Shown: in pieces, positions 48,159-57,537 of the stretch
Position numbering within the stretch: the stretch's first letter is position 1
Layout of the letters: the number at the start of each line of letters is the position of its first letter
DNA from: Gulosibacter sp. 10
GTDB taxonomy: Bacteria; Actinomycetota; Actinomycetes; Actinomycetales; Microbacteriaceae
Direction of reading: 5' to 3'
NCBI RefSeq assembly: GCF_900163695.1
Contig: NZ_FUIC01000053.1
Span: 1-64,000 of the forward strand
DNA length: 64,000 nt
Notes under the pieces: model-generated
The model's input: only the letters and a program-made list of their open reading frames with translations
The model's database searches: none
Told to the model about the DNA's origin: nothing
Made by a program: the position numbers and the translations under genes

Positions 48159-51009
48159 CTCGGCGCGCTCCTTCCGGGTCGAAGAGGACGTGACTGGTGA
48201 TCGTGGCGGGGACGAGTTCGCCGTCCACCACGGCGTTGATGCGCTCGCCGATGCGCGAGTGGCCGCCGTCGACGAGGGCGAGGGCGAAGTTGCTCCGCAG
48301 CGCGACGCTCTCGTAGGCCGAGGTGACGAAGCCGTGCATCGGGACGGGGATCTCGGCGAGGCTCTCCGCCGTGACGAGCTGGCTCCCCTCGGGGATGAAG
48401 CGCTCGGGGTCCTCGGGCAGCAGCCCGACGAACTGGCGGCGGCCCTCGGCGAGGTTCGCCTCGCGCTGGAAGGAGCGCTTGCCGACGAAGTCCTCCTTCT
48501 TCTTGGAGACGACCCAGGACATGCCGAGGTCCTGCGGAGTGACGGTGCCGTCGGTGTCCTGCCCGATGATCGGGTAGCCCTTCTCGGCGCGGAGCACGTG
48601 CATGGTCTCGGTGCCGTAGGGGGTGATGCCGTAGGGCTCCCCCGCCTCGATCAGCCGCTCCCAGAGGTCGAGGCCGTACCAGCTCACGATGCTCACCTCG
48701 AAGGCGAGCTCGCCCGAGAAGCTGACGCGGCCGACGCGGACGGGCACGCCGTCGAGCTCGGTGTCGCGCCACTTCATGAAGGGGAAGGCCTCGTTCGAGA
48801 CGTCGAGGTCGGGCAGCACCGCACCCACCACCTCGCGGGCCTTCGGGCCGACCACCGGGTAGGTCACCACGTGGTCGGTGACGGAGGTGAGCCACACCCG
48901 CAGCTCGGGCCATTCGGTCTGGTGCCACTCCTCGAGCCAGTCGAGGATGTGCGCCGCGCCGCCCGTGGTCGTGTAGATGAGGTAGCGGTCCTCGGCGAGG
49001 CGCATGACGGTGCCGTCGTCGATGATCATGCCGTCCACGCCGCACATGGCGCCGTAGCGCACCGAGCCGACCTTGAGCGTGCTCATCATGTTCGTGTAGA
49101 TGCGGTCGAGGAACTCGGGCGCATCGGGGCCCTGCACGTCGATCTTGCCGAAGGTCGAGCCGTCGAGGATGCCGACGCCCGTGCGCGCGGCCGCGGTCTC
49201 GCGCAGCACGGCGGCGCGCATGTCCTCGCCCTCCTGGGGGTAGTACCAGGGGCGCTTCCACTGCCCGACGTCCTCGAACTCGGCGCCGCGGGCGACGTGC
49301 CATTCGTAGGCCGGGGTCACCCGCACCGGGTCGTAGAGGTCGCCGCGGTCGCGGCCGGCCAGCGCGGCGAAGGCCACGGGGGTGTACGGCGGGCGCAGGT
49401 TCATCGTGCCCACCGAGTCGATCGTCGTGCCGAGCAGCGCGGAGGTGATGCCCGAGGCGATCACGCCGGAGGTCTTGCCCTGGTCGTGCGCGGTGCCGAT
49501 GGTCGTGTAGCGCTTGATGTGCTCGATGGAGCGCAGCCCGGCGCCGATGGCCGTGGCGATATCGGCCACCGTCGCGTCGCGCTGCACGTCCACGAAGTGG
49601 GTGTCCAGCGTGATCGGGTCGCCCGAGGGCACGAACCAGAGCACCTCGCCAGCGACCGAGGCGTACGGCTCCTCGGCCTCGCCGGGCGTCGCCGCGCCCG
49701 GCTCGATCTCGATGGACTCGAGCACCTCGCCGGTGGCGTCGGCGGCCTGGCCGAGCACCTCGCCGAGCCCGAACACGCCGGCGGCCGAGCCGACGGCGAC
49801 GAGGTCGTCGGCGGGGCCGTCCGGCACGAAGGCGCCGAGCGAGTCCTCGTAGCGGAGCGTGCCGTACGCCTGGCCGTAGAGCGCGAGGGCCGGGTTCCAG
49901 CCGCCGCTGACGAGCAGCGCATCCGCCGACACGGTCTCGTGCTCGCCGAGCCCGCCCTCGCGGAACGGGGCGACGAAGACCTGCTCGAGCCGCTCGGCGC
50001 CGTCGGTGCCGGCGACCACGTGGCCCGTGCGCAGCTCGATGCCGCGCTCGGCCGCGCCGGCGCGCAGCCGCTCGTCGACCTCCTGGCGGGAGTCGAGCAC
50101 GAGCGCGATCTCGGTGCCCGCGTCGTGCAGGTCGAATGCGGCCGCGTACGCGCTGTCGTTCGTGGTGAACACCACCGCCCGCGCTCCGGCGCGCACGCCG
50201 TAGCGGTGCAGGAACGTCCTGGCGGAGCCGGCGAGCAGGATGCCGGGCCGGTCGTTGTCCGCGAAGACGACGGGGCGCTCGTGCGCGCCCGAGGCGAGCA
50301 CGGTGCGCTTGGCCCGGATGCGCCAGACGCGCTGGCGGAGGGAGTCCGGCGCGGCGTCGGCGCCGAGATGGTCCGTGCGCCGCTCGAGCGCGAGGACGTA
50401 GGTGTCCGGGTACACCGCGAAGGCGGTCGTGCGCTGCAGGTGCACGGCGCCGAGCGAGGCGAGCTCGGCGACCGCCTCGGCCGCCCATTCGCGGGCGTCG
50501 CGGCCGTCGATGCGCTCCCCCGCGGAGCCGAGCAGCGAGCCGCCGGCGATCGGGTTCTCGTCGACGAGCACGACCTTCGCCCCGGAACGGGCGGCGCGCA
50601 GCGCCGACGTCAGGCCCGCGGGGCCCGCGCCGATGACGAGCACGTCGGCGTGCAGGTGCGCGCGGTCGTAGCGCGCCGGGTCGGCCTCGTCGGCGAGCGC
50701 GCCCTGGCCGGGCACGCCGTGCGCCTCGATGCCGGGGGCGAGCTCCACCGTGGCGGCGAGCTGCAGCGGGTCCGGGAACGGCTCGGTGATCTGGATGACG
50801 CCGGTGGGGTCCTCGGGCCCGGCCGCGGTGATGCCGCGGGCCCGGCCGAACTTGATGCTCGACGTCACCTCGTGGATGCCGTTCGCCAGCAGCGCCGAGG
50901 CGAGCGTGTCGCCGGCGTAGCCGTGCACGGTCCGCCCCTCGAACACGAAGGAGCGCGGGCGGGTGCGGTCGATCTGCTGGCCGCCGGATGTGCGGAATGG
51001 CTGGGTCAT
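48151..51009 (-). CDS. soxA: Sarcosine oxidase alpha subunit
   Basis: The 952-residue alpha subunit binds NAD, and THF through its C-terminal GcvT-like half. N-terminal ferredoxin-like domain (VHGYAGDTLASALLANGIHE), NAD/FAD Rossmann VLVIGAGPAGLTSALRAARS around 123-142, and from about residue 575 the folate-dependent domain (CGVDGMIIDDGTVMRLAEDR). The complex oxidises sarcosine to glycine, passing the methyl as methylene-THF and making H2O2. ATG 51009 overlaps soxD (ATGA). Length and order are as in Corynebacterium and Pseudomonas. Confidence 0.96.
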   Translation of the reverse strand: MTQPFRTSGGQQIDRTRPRSFVFEGRTVHGYAGDTLASALLANGIHEVTSSIKFGRARGITAAGPEDPTGVIQITEPFPDPLQLAATVELAPGIEAHGVPGQGALADEADPARYDRAHLHADVLVIGAGPAGLTSALRAARSGAKVVLVDENPIAGGSLLGSAGERIDGRDAREWAAEAVAELASLGAVHLQRTTAFAVYPDTYVLALERRTDHLGADAAPDSLRQRVWRIRAKRTVLASGAHERPVVFADNDRPGILLAGSARTFLHRYGVRAGARAVVFTTNDSAYAAAFDLHDAGTEIALVLDSRQEVDERLRAGAAERGIELRTGHVVAGTDGAERLEQVFVAPFREGGLGEHETVSADALLVSGGWNPALALYGQAYGTLRYEDSLGAFVPDGPADDLVAVGSAAGVFGLGEVLGQAADATGEVLESIEIEPGAATPGEAEEPYASVAGEVLWFVPSGDPITLDTHFVDVQRDATVADIATAIGAGLRSIEHIKRYTTIGTAHDQGKTSGVIASGITSALLGTTIDSVGTMNLRPPYTPVAFAALAGRDRGDLYDPVRVTPAYEWHVARGAEFEDVGQWKRPWYYPQEGEDMRAAVLRETAAARTGVGILDGSTFGKIDVQGPDAPEFLDRIYTNMMSTLKVGSVRYGAMCGVDGMIIDDGTVMRLAEDRYLIYTTTGGAAHILDWLEEWHQTEWPELRVWLTSVTDHVVTYPVVGPKAREVVGAVLPDLDVSNEAFPFMKWRDTELDGVPVRVGRVSFSGELAFEVSIVSWYGLDLWERLIEAGEPYGITPYGTETMHVLRAEKGYPIIGQDTDGTVTPQDLGMSWVVSKKKEDFVGKRSFQREANLAEGRRQFVGLLPEDPERFIPEGSQLVTAESLAEIPVPMHGFVTSAYESVALRSNFALALVDGGHSRIGERINAVVDGELVPATITSHVLFDPEGARRDG

Positions 51010-51371
51010 CGCTCCGAGCTCCCCTCGTGGATGGTGGTACCGGTTTCGGGCTCGCCCTCCGAGGAGTCGGAGGTGGGCGCGGCGAGCTGCGCCCGGAACT
51101 CCTCCGGCGGCTGCTCGCCGATCGAGTAGGTGGCGAGGAACTTGTAGTCGCGGGTGTCGCGCAGGGCGTTGAACCAGCGGCGGCAGCCCGCGCTGTGGTT
51201 CCAGCGCTCCGCGAAGACGCCGTTGGTGTTCTTGCGGAAGAAGACGTAGTGGGCCCACTCGGTGTCGGTGAGCGAGGCGGGCTCGCTCGGATAGGCGACG
51301 TGCGCCTCGGCCCCGTAGGAGAATTCGATCTCCTCGCGGGCGCCGCACCAGGGGCAGGTGATGTATCGCAT
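51006..51371 (-). CDS. soxD: Sarcosine oxidase delta subunit
   Basis: Zinc-binding small subunit (121 residues). Ligands Cys6, Cys9, His59 and Cys63 (CPWCG near the start; WNHSAGCRRWF) fall at exactly the positions known for the Corynebacterium protein. The tail after residue 95 is acidic and longer than in most homologues. ATG 51371 has AAGGAC. It overlaps soxA by four bases and follows soxB by 23 bp. Confidence 0.95.
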   Translation of the reverse strand: MRYITCPWCGAREEIEFSYGAEAHVAYPSEPASLTDTEWAHYVFFRKNTNGVFAERWNHSAGCRRWFNALRDTRDYKFLATYSIGEQPPEEFRAQLAAPTSDSSEGEPETGTTIHEGSSER

Positions 51372-51394
51372 GAGGTCCTTCTGGGTGGTTCGTA

Positions 51395-52636
51395 CTAGTG
51401 CGCGACGGCGGCGGCGCCGTGCTCGTCGACGAGTCGGCCCGTGACGAAGCGGTCGAGGGTGAACGGCGCGGCCACCGGATGCGGCTCGCCGGTCGCGATG
51501 GTGTGCGCGTAGGCGTCGCCGAGGCCGGGGGTGACCTTGAATCCGCCGGTGCCCCAGCCGCAGTTGACGAACAGGTTCTCGTACGGGGTGAGGCCCACGA
51601 TGGGCGAGGCGTCGGGGGTGACGTCGACGATGCCGCCCCAGGTGCGCAGCACGTGCGCCCGGGCGAAGATCGGGAACAGCTCGACCGCGGCGGACATCTG
51701 CCGCTCGATGATGTGGAAGGAGCCGCGCTGCCCGTAGCCGACGTAGGAGTCGATGCCCGCGCCCATCACCAGTTCGCCCTTGTGCGCCTGCGACACGTAG
51801 ACGTGCACGGCGTTGGACATCACGACGGTGGGGTGCACGGGTTCGAGCAGCTCCGACACCAGCGCCTGGAGGGGATGGCTCTGCACCGGCAGGCGGAACC
51901 CGAGCATGTCGGTGAGCGTGGAGGTGCGGCCCGCGGCGGCGAGCGCCACCCTCCCCGCGGCGATGTCGCCGCGGTTCGTGCGGACGCCGGTCACGCGGTC
52001 GCCCTCGGTGAGGAAGCCCGTGACCTCGGTGTCCTGGATGAGGTGCACCCCGGCCTCGGCGATCTTGCGGGCGTAGCCCCACGCCACGTAGTCGTGCTTG
52101 GCGATGCCCGCGCGGGGCTGGTAGGTCGCGCCCATGACGGGGTACCGGATGTCGTCCTCGACGTTGACGATCGGGCAGATCTCCTTGACGCCCTTCGCAT
52201 CCACCCACTCGGCGTCGATGCCGTTGAGCACGTTCGCTCCCACCCGGCGCTTCGAGTCGCGCACGTCCTGCAGGGTGTGAGCCAGGTTGAGCACGCCGCG
52301 CTGGCTGAACAGGATGGGGTACTCGAGCTCCTCCTCGAGGCCCTCCCACAGCTTGAGCGAGTGCTCGTAGAACGCCGAGCTCTCGTCCCACAGGTAGTTG
52401 GAGCGGATGATGGTGGTGTTGCGGGCCATGTTCCCGCCGGCCAGCCACCCGCGCTCGATCACGGCGATATCGGTGATGCCGTGGTGCTTCACGAGGTTGT
52501 ACGCGGTGGCCAGGCCGTGTCCGCCGCCGCCGACGATGACGACGTCGTAGGAGCGCTTGGGCTCCGGGCTGTTCCACAGATGGGTGGGGTGGTCCGGCAG
52601 CTCCGCGCCGGGCGTCCTCCGCTGATGTTCGGTCAT
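51395..52636 (-). CDS. soxB: Sarcosine oxidase beta subunit
   Basis: Catalytic flavoprotein of the DAO fold (413 residues). FAD site [17 protein letters not shown] at 32-48; the His in [16 protein letters not shown] (His181) fits the residue that carries covalent FMN in this family; C-terminal [20 protein letters not shown] closes the second flavin site. It oxidises sarcosine and passes the electrons between its two flavins. Second gene of the operon, 31 bp after glyA. The ribosome site is weak, so it may be translated by coupling to glyA. Confidence 0.96.
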   Translation of the reverse strand: MTEHQRRTPGAELPDHPTHLWNSPEPKRSYDVVIVGGGGHGLATAYNLVKHHGITDIAVIERGWLAGGNMARNTTIIRSNYLWDESSAFYEHSLKLWEGLEEELEYPILFSQRGVLNLAHTLQDVRDSKRRVGANVLNGIDAEWVDAKGVKEICPIVNVEDDIRYPVMGATYQPRAGIAKHDYVAWGYARKIAEAGVHLIQDTEVTGFLTEGDRVTGVRTNRGDIAAGRVALAAAGRTSTLTDMLGFRLPVQSHPLQALVSELLEPVHPTVVMSNAVHVYVSQAHKGELVMGAGIDSYVGYGQRGSFHIIERQMSAAVELFPIFARAHVLRTWGGIVDVTPDASPIVGLTPYENLFVNCGWGTGGFKVTPGLGDAYAHTIATGEPHPVAAPFTLDRFVTGRLVDEHGAAAVAH

Positions 52637-52667
52637 ATGTGCCTGCTCGCTCTCGGTTGCCGGTGGG

Positions 52668-53972
52668 TTAGTCCGTGGTCAGGGGCCTGTAGAGGGGGAA
52701 TCGGCTCGCGAGGTCCGAGACCCGCCGCGCCAGCGCGTCGAGCGTCTCCTCCCCCGCGCCCGGCTTTAGCGCCTCGGCGATGATGTCCGCGACCTCGGCG
52801 AACTCCTCGTCGCCGAACCCCCGGGTCGCGAGGGCCGGCGTGCCGATGCGCACGCCCGAGCTCACCATCGGCGGGCGCGGGTCGAAGGGCACCGCGTTGC
52901 GGTTGACGGTGATGCCCGCGCGGTGCAGGCGGTCCTCCGCCTGCCTGCCGTCGAGCTCGGAGTCGCGCAGGTCGACGAGCACGAGGTGCACGTCGGTGCC
53001 GCCGCTCACGACGCCGATGCCGGCCTCCGCCGCGTCCGGCCGCGTGAGCCGGTCGGCGAGGATCCTCGCGCCGCGCAGCGTGCGCTCCTGCCGCTCGCGG
53101 AACGCCTCCTCGCCGGCGAGCTTGAAGGCCACGGCCTTGCCCGCGATGACGTGCTCGAGCGGCCCGCCCTGCTGGCCGGGGAAGACGGAGGAGTTGAACT
53201 TCTTCGCGAGCTCCTGCTTCGCGAGGATGATGCCGCCGCGCGGACCGCCCAGGGTCTTGTGGGTGGTCGAGGTCACCACGTGCGCGTGCGGCACGGGGTC
53301 GGGGTGCAGCCCCGCCGCCACGAGCCCGGCGAAGTGCGCCATGTCGACCATGAGGTACGCGCCCACCGAGTCCGCGATCCGGCGGAACTCGGCGAAGTCG
53401 AGGTGGCGGGGGTAGGCCGACCAGCCGGCGACGATGAGCTTCGGCCGGTGCTCCTGCGCGAGGCGCTCGACCTCCTCGTAGTCCACGAGGTGCGTGTCCT
53501 CGGCGACGTGGTAGGCGACCGCGTTGTAGAGCTTGCCCGAGAAGTTGAGGCGCATCCCGTGCGTGAGGTGGCCCCCGTGGGCCAGATCGAGGCCGAGGAT
53601 CGTGTCCCCCGGCGAGAGGAGCGCGAACATGGCCGCGGCGTTCGCCTGCGCGCCCGAGTGCGGCTGCACGTTGACGTACTCCGCGCCGAAGAGCGACTTG
53701 AGCCGGTCGATCGCGAGCTGCTCGATCTCGTCCACGTGCTCGCAGCCGCCGTAGTAGCGGCGGCCCGGGTAGCCCTCGGCGTACTTGTTGGTGAGCACCG
53801 AGCCCTGCGCCTGCATGACCGCGAGCGGCGCGAAGTTCTCGCTCGCGATCATCTCCAGGGTGTTGCGCTGGCGCTCGAGCTCCGCGTTGATCGAGCGGTG
53901 GACCTGCTCGTCCAGGACCGCGAGGTCCTGCTCGAGGACGTTCGCTGCCGACGGTGATGGCAATTGATTCAA
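52668..53972 (-). CDS. glyA: Serine hydroxymethyltransferase
   Basis: PLP enzyme joining glycine and methylene-THF to serine (434 residues). [49 protein letters not shown] and the PLP-lysine Lys239 in [13 protein letters not shown] are all present. The start is taken as TTG 53972 because AAGGAGG lies 8 bases upstream and the N-terminus then has normal length; no ATG fits. First gene of the sarcosine operon, so this copy is probably dedicated to sarcosine use, with another housekeeping glyA elsewhere. Confidence 0.95.
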   Translation of the reverse strand: MNQLPSPSAANVLEQDLAVLDEQVHRSINAELERQRNTLEMIASENFAPLAVMQAQGSVLTNKYAEGYPGRRYYGGCEHVDEIEQLAIDRLKSLFGAEYVNVQPHSGAQANAAAMFALLSPGDTILGLDLAHGGHLTHGMRLNFSGKLYNAVAYHVAEDTHLVDYEEVERLAQEHRPKLIVAGWSAYPRHLDFAEFRRIADSVGAYLMVDMAHFAGLVAAGLHPDPVPHAHVVTSTTHKTLGGPRGGIILAKQELAKKFNSSVFPGQQGGPLEHVIAGKAVAFKLAGEEAFRERQERTLRGARILADRLTRPDAAEAGIGVVSGGTDVHLVLVDLRDSELDGRQAEDRLHRAGITVNRNAVPFDPRPPMVSSGVRIGTPALATRGFGDEEFAEVADIIAEALKPGAGEETLDALARRVSDLASRFPLYRPLTTD

Positions 53973-54000
53973 CGCCCCAGCCTCCTTGCTAATCGGCGAT

Positions 54001-54051
54001 TGATATATCAGTGACGGAAGCGACACTATCGGGCGCGTTCGGGAGAGTCAA
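54001..54051 (-). promoter_or_regulatory. Promoter and operator of sarcosine operon
   Basis: On the minus strand TTGACT (complement of 54046-54051) and TAGTGT (complement of 54023-54028) have a 17-base spacer. The perfect palindrome TGATATATCA (54001-54010) lies just downstream of the expected start site, where a bound repressor would block transcription. It resembles sites of FCD-type GntR regulators; the gene for one starts 120 bp away on the other strand. Confidence 0.8.
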
Positions 54052-54130
54052 GCGCGGCCCGGGAACCGGCGCTCCCACGCGGATCCGATAGGCTCGACCC
54101 CAGGATTTTCGACACGGGGAGGGCGGCATC

Positions 54131-54817
54131 ATGGAGATGGTCTCGACCATGGACTCCGGCGCCGGCGCCCCCGATCTGCAGGGGCTCTCCCGGGCCGAGT
54201 ACGCCACGAGGGTGCTGCGCGATCGCCTCATCGTGCTCGAGATCGCGCCCGGCAGCCCGATCCACGACGAGGCGATCGGCCGCGAGCTCGGCATCGGGCG
54301 CACCCCGGTGCGCGAGGCCCTCAAGCGGCTCGAGTCCGAGCATCTCGTGACGATGTTCCCCCGTCGGGGCACCTTCGCCAGCCAGGTCCACATCAGCGAC
54401 CTCGCCGAGATCACCGAGATCCGCCTCCGCCTCGAGCCGCTCGCGGCATCGCGCGCGGCGAGGTTCGCGACGCAGTCCGACCGGGAGCGCATGGCCGCGT
54501 TCGCGGACGAGCTCGAGGGCACCGAGCCCGAGACCATGTCGATGCGGCGGGCGATGCGCGCCGACCTGCGCGCGCACCGCCTCGTCTACGCCGCCAACGG
54601 CAACGCGTTCCTCGAGGAGGACCTCATCAAGTACGACAACCTCGCCACGCGCATCTGGTGCCTGGTGGCCGAGCGGCTGCCGAGCATCGGCGAGTCGGTG
54701 AAGGAGCACACCCGGCTGCTGCGGCTCGTGGGCTCGGGCGAGGCCGAGCGCGCCGCGGAGGACACCTACGAGCACGTGCTCGACTTCGAGCGGCAGATGC
54801 GCTCCGTGCTGGGCTGA
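54131..54817 (+). CDS. GntR/FCD-family transcriptional regulator
   Basis: A 228-residue regulator: winged helix at about residues 20-85 (RDRLIVLEIAPGSPIHDEAI, GIGRTPVREALKRLESEHLV) and a C-terminal FCD ligand domain (RLRLEPLAASRAAR, ANGNAFLEEDLIKYDNLATR, SVKEHTRLLRLVGSGEAERA) that usually binds a metal and a small acid. Divergent from glyA-soxBDAG, it likely represses that operon at the TGATATATCA site and is relieved by sarcosine, glycine or a related amine. A TAGGCT -10-like box precedes it. Confidence 0.92.
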   Translation: MEMVSTMDSGAGAPDLQGLSRAEYATRVLRDRLIVLEIAPGSPIHDEAIGRELGIGRTPVREALKRLESEHLVTMFPRRGTFASQVHISDLAEITEIRLRLEPLAASRAARFATQSDRERMAAFADELEGTEPETMSMRRAMRADLRAHRLVYAANGNAFLEEDLIKYDNLATRIWCLVAERLPSIGESVKEHTRLLRLVGSGEAERAAEDTYEHVLDFERQMRSVLG

Positions 54818-54836
54818 GCGCCGCCGCGCGGCGCGA

Positions 54837-54871
54837 AGCGGGGCCGACCGGCATCGCCGATCGGCCCCGCT
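54837..54871. terminator. Bidirectional terminator hairpin
   Basis: AGCGGGGCCGA (54837-54847) pairs with TCGGCCCCGCT (54861-54871) between the convergent GntR and TRAP DctP genes. Confidence 0.8.
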
Positions 54872-54883
54872 CCCCCGCACCGG

Positions 54884-56017
54884 CTAGCGGTCGGCGAACT
54901 GCTCCACGCAGTTGCTGGTCGTGTCGCTGTACTCGGCGCCCTCGTGCTCGGCGTAGGCGTCCTTGTACGCGTCGAGGAAGCCCGCGGCGTCCTCGAGCCC
55001 GTAGCTCTCGGCGATCTCCTGCCATTCGGCCTCGGCGCTGTCGCCGACCTGCTCGCGCCACTCCTCCGTGGCCGACTCGTCCCACGCGGTGAGGGATTCG
55101 ACCGTCGACGCGCCGAGCATGTCGTCGCACTGCGAGACCGCGGTCTCGTTGAAGACGTCGATCGCCGCGCCGCCGTTGAACTCGGCGGTCACGTCGTCGA
55201 CCACCTGCTTGAGGTCGTCGGGCAGGCTCTCGTAAGCGCTCTGCGAGAACCACATGCCGAAGGTGGAGTACTGCCCGACGCCGGGGTCGGCCCAGTGCGG
55301 GATGAGCTCCATCAGCCCGTAGTTGACCGGGAAGTCGAGGGGCGCCCCGACGGTGGTGATGACCCCGCGCTCGACCGCCTCGTAGGTCTCGCTCGCGGTG
55401 ATGGCGTTGATGTTCATCCCGGCGGCCGCGAGGACCTCCTGGATCACCGGCCCGGAGGCGCGCGCCTGCAGCCCCGCGAGGTCGGCGACGGAGGTCGTCT
55501 CGTCGGGCGTGCCGATGAGGAAGCGGCCGACCGGCCACGCCGAGACGTAGTGCAGCCCCGCGGAGTCGAGGCTCGCGAGCGCGGCCTCGTTCGTGGTGTG
55601 CAGGTCGTAGAGCGCGGCGGTGACCGCCTGCGAGTTCTGGTTGAGGAAGGGGATGCCGACCACGCTGACGGTCGGGAAGTACTGCGGCGTGTAGTCGGGG
55701 ATGGTCACGCCGATGTCCGCCCGTCCGTCGCGGATGCACTCGACGATCTCCTCGGCCACGCACAGCGCCTCGTTCGTCGTGCGCTCGAACGTGATCCGCC
55801 CCTCCGAGGCCTCCTCGATGCGGTCGAGGTACCAGTCCTGCACGGCCGCGTTGGGCGTGCCCTCGGCGGCGCTGGTGGCGAGCGTGAAGTGGAACTCGGA
55901 GCCGTTGCCGCCGCCTCCGCCGCCCTCGGCGCAGCCGGAGAGCAGCAGCGCGGAGACGGCGCCGATCGCGAGCGCCGCCTTCTGCAGGCGCCTCGCGGTG
56001 GATGTGGGTTTCGACAT
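54884..56017 (-). CDS. TRAP transporter substrate-binding lipoprotein (DctP)
   Basis: Extracytoplasmic solute receptor of a TRAP transporter (377 residues). Lipobox LLLSGC with Cys29; DctP signatures include IEEASEGRITFERTTNEAL, CIRDGRADIGVTIPDYTPQY, and SVADLAGLQARASGPVIQEV, whose Arg normally salt-bridges a carboxylate. Ligand is therefore probably a carboxylic acid. Last gene of the dctQ-dctM-CMD-dehydrogenase-dctP set, and separated from the dehydrogenase gene by 112 bp. A poly-Gly linker follows the lipidated Cys. Confidence 0.92.
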   Translation of the reverse strand: MSKPTSTARRLQKAALAIGAVSALLLSGCAEGGGGGGNGSEFHFTLATSAAEGTPNAAVQDWYLDRIEEASEGRITFERTTNEALCVAEEIVECIRDGRADIGVTIPDYTPQYFPTVSVVGIPFLNQNSQAVTAALYDLHTTNEAALASLDSAGLHYVSAWPVGRFLIGTPDETTSVADLAGLQARASGPVIQEVLAAAGMNINAITASETYEAVERGVITTVGAPLDFPVNYGLMELIPHWADPGVGQYSTFGMWFSQSAYESLPDDLKQVVDDVTAEFNGGAAIDVFNETAVSQCDDMLGASTVESLTAWDESATEEWREQVGDSAEAEWQEIAESYGLEDAAGFLDAYKDAYAEHEGAEYSDTTSNCVEQFADR

Positions 56018-56129
56018 GATTCGTCCTTTCTGGTGCCGGCGTTCTGGGGCGGCGGGTGCGTCGCCGTCGACTGCGCGCGCCGCTCGCCGGCCTGCGGTGG
56101 TGTTGGGTGGGTGGCGGTTCCGGACGCGG

Positions 56130-57035
56130 TCAGCGCCCGTCCCAGAACCGGTAGGCCTCGGTGTGATCCACGTTCCCGAGCGCCTGGAGCGCGTCGTCGA
56201 GGGCGCCGGTGACCGCCTCGCAGACGGGGGCCTCGTGCCCCACGGACTCCTGCACCGCCTTCGCGATCTTGACGTCCTTGGTCATGAGGGGCAGCGCGAA
56301 CCCCGTCGCGAACGCGCCGTCGACGATGTGTTCGCCGAGCACGTTGAGCGTCACGAAGCTCTGCCCGGTGGAGGTGTTGAAGATGTCCACCATCGTCTGC
56401 CGGTCGAGGCCGAACCGCTCCCCCGCGATGAGCGCCTCGGAGGAGGCGGTGTACGCGGCGGCCGCGACGAAGTTGTTGAGCGCCTTCATGGCGTGCCCCG
56501 TGCCGAGCCCGCCCGTGCGGAAGATCCGCTCGCTCATCGCCTCGATCACGGGCACGGCGCGGGCGATGGCGTCCTCGTTCTCGCCGCCGAGCATGATCGA
56601 GAGCGTGCCGGTGACGGCGCGCTCCTTCGCGCCCGAGACCGGGGCGTCGACGAGGTGCACGCCGGCCCGCGCGAGCACGGCGCCCGTCTCGATCGTCTCG
56701 TTCGGGTTCGAGGAGCTCATGTCGACCACGACGGCGCCCGAGGCGAAGGGGATCCGCGGCTCGGGGCTCCCCGACTCGTCGTCGACGAGCACCGAGCGCA
56801 CGATCGCGCTCGTGGGGAGCATCAGCACGATGACATCGCAGTCGGCGAGCCCGGCGGGCTCCTCGACCGCGGTCGCGCCGAGGCGCTCCGCGAGCGCCCG
56901 GGCCCGGGCGACGTCCGTGTCGTAGAGGCGCAGCGGGAACCCGGCCTTCGCGATGTTCGTCGACATCGGGTCGCCCATGGTGCCGAGTCCCACGAACCCG
57001 ACGACGGGCCGTTCGGCGTCCTGACTGGAATGCAT
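56130..57035 (-). CDS. Beta-hydroxyacid dehydrogenase (GarR/MmsB-like)
   Basis: NAD(P)-dependent 3-hydroxyacid dehydrogenase (301 residues). Rossmann VVGFVGLGTMGDPMSTNI at 11-28, the DAPVSGAKERAVTGTLSIML substrate loop, and the catalytic Lys in TGHAMKALNNFVAAAA. Members act on 3-hydroxyisobutyrate, tartronate semialdehyde and similar acids. I chose ATG 57035 for its GGAGGA; ATG 57068, which overlaps the CMD stop (ATGA), would add 11 residues. Placement inside a TRAP operon suggests it works on the imported acid. Confidence 0.9.
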   Translation of the reverse strand: MHSSQDAERPVVGFVGLGTMGDPMSTNIAKAGFPLRLYDTDVARARALAERLGATAVEEPAGLADCDVIVLMLPTSAIVRSVLVDDESGSPEPRIPFASGAVVVDMSSSNPNETIETGAVLARAGVHLVDAPVSGAKERAVTGTLSIMLGGENEDAIARAVPVIEAMSERIFRTGGLGTGHAMKALNNFVAAAAYTASSEALIAGERFGLDRQTMVDIFNTSTGQSFVTLNVLGEHIVDGAFATGFALPLMTKDVKIAKAVQESVGHEAPVCEAVTGALDDALQALGNVDHTEAYRFWDGR

Positions 57036-57064
57036 GGTGTCTCCTCCTGCGTCGTTCGCGGGGC

Positions 57065-57487
57065 TCATACGGCGCCGACCGTCGCCGACTCGCCGTCGAG
57101 GTCGAAGGCGATGCCGCGCTCCTCGAGGATCTCCTCGAAGGCGCGGATGCCCTCCACCGCCCCGGGGATGCCGATGTACAGCATCGAGTGGATGATGATC
57201 TCGCGGATCTCGAGCGGCTCGACGCCATTGGCGAGGGCGCCGCGGATGTGGATGCGGATCTCGTGGGCCTTGCCCTGCGCGATGAGCATCGCGAGGGTGA
57301 CCTTGCTGCGGTCGGTCATCGAGAGCCCGTCGCGCTGCCAGATGTCGCCGAAGCACACCCGGGTCACGAACTCCTGGATCTTGTCGTTCACGTCGGTCGT
57401 GGATTCGGTCTGGCCCTCGGCGCCTTCGGGGCCGAACATCGCCCTTCGCTGGCGGATGCCGATGTCGTAGAGGTCGTCTCGTTGCAT
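57065..57487 (-). CDS. Carboxymuconolactone decarboxylase-family protein
   Basis: AhpD/CMD fold protein (140 residues): NDKIQEFVTRVCFGDIWQRD, TLAMLIAQGKAHEIRIHIRG and GVEPLEIREIIIHSMLYIGI. It lacks the CxxC of peroxide-reducing AhpD, so it resembles the true PcaC decarboxylase branch; no other protocatechuate genes are near. ATG 57487 has AAAGGA. Its co-expression with a TRAP transporter and a hydroxyacid dehydrogenase hints at decarboxylation or lactone chemistry on the imported acid. Confidence 0.9.
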   Translation of the reverse strand: MQRDDLYDIGIRQRRAMFGPEGAEGQTESTTDVNDKIQEFVTRVCFGDIWQRDGLSMTDRSKVTLAMLIAQGKAHEIRIHIRGALANGVEPLEIREIIIHSMLYIGIPGAVEGIRAFEEILEERGIAFDLDGESATVGAV

Positions 57488-57537
57488 TTCGCGTCCTTTC
57501 GTCCCGCCGGGGCGGGCTTGCGGTGGTGGTGGTCGTC

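Noticed and set aside
48136-51129. Plus-strand frame of almost 1,000 codons opposite soxA
   Set aside because: Composition is dominated by Val, Arg, Gly, His and Asp without motifs; it mirrors the well-supported soxA gene.
53973-54130. Glycine riboswitch upstream of glyA
   Set aside because: The leader is only about 45 bases long between the predicted start site and TTG 53972, too short, and the expected paired aptamer helices are not seen.
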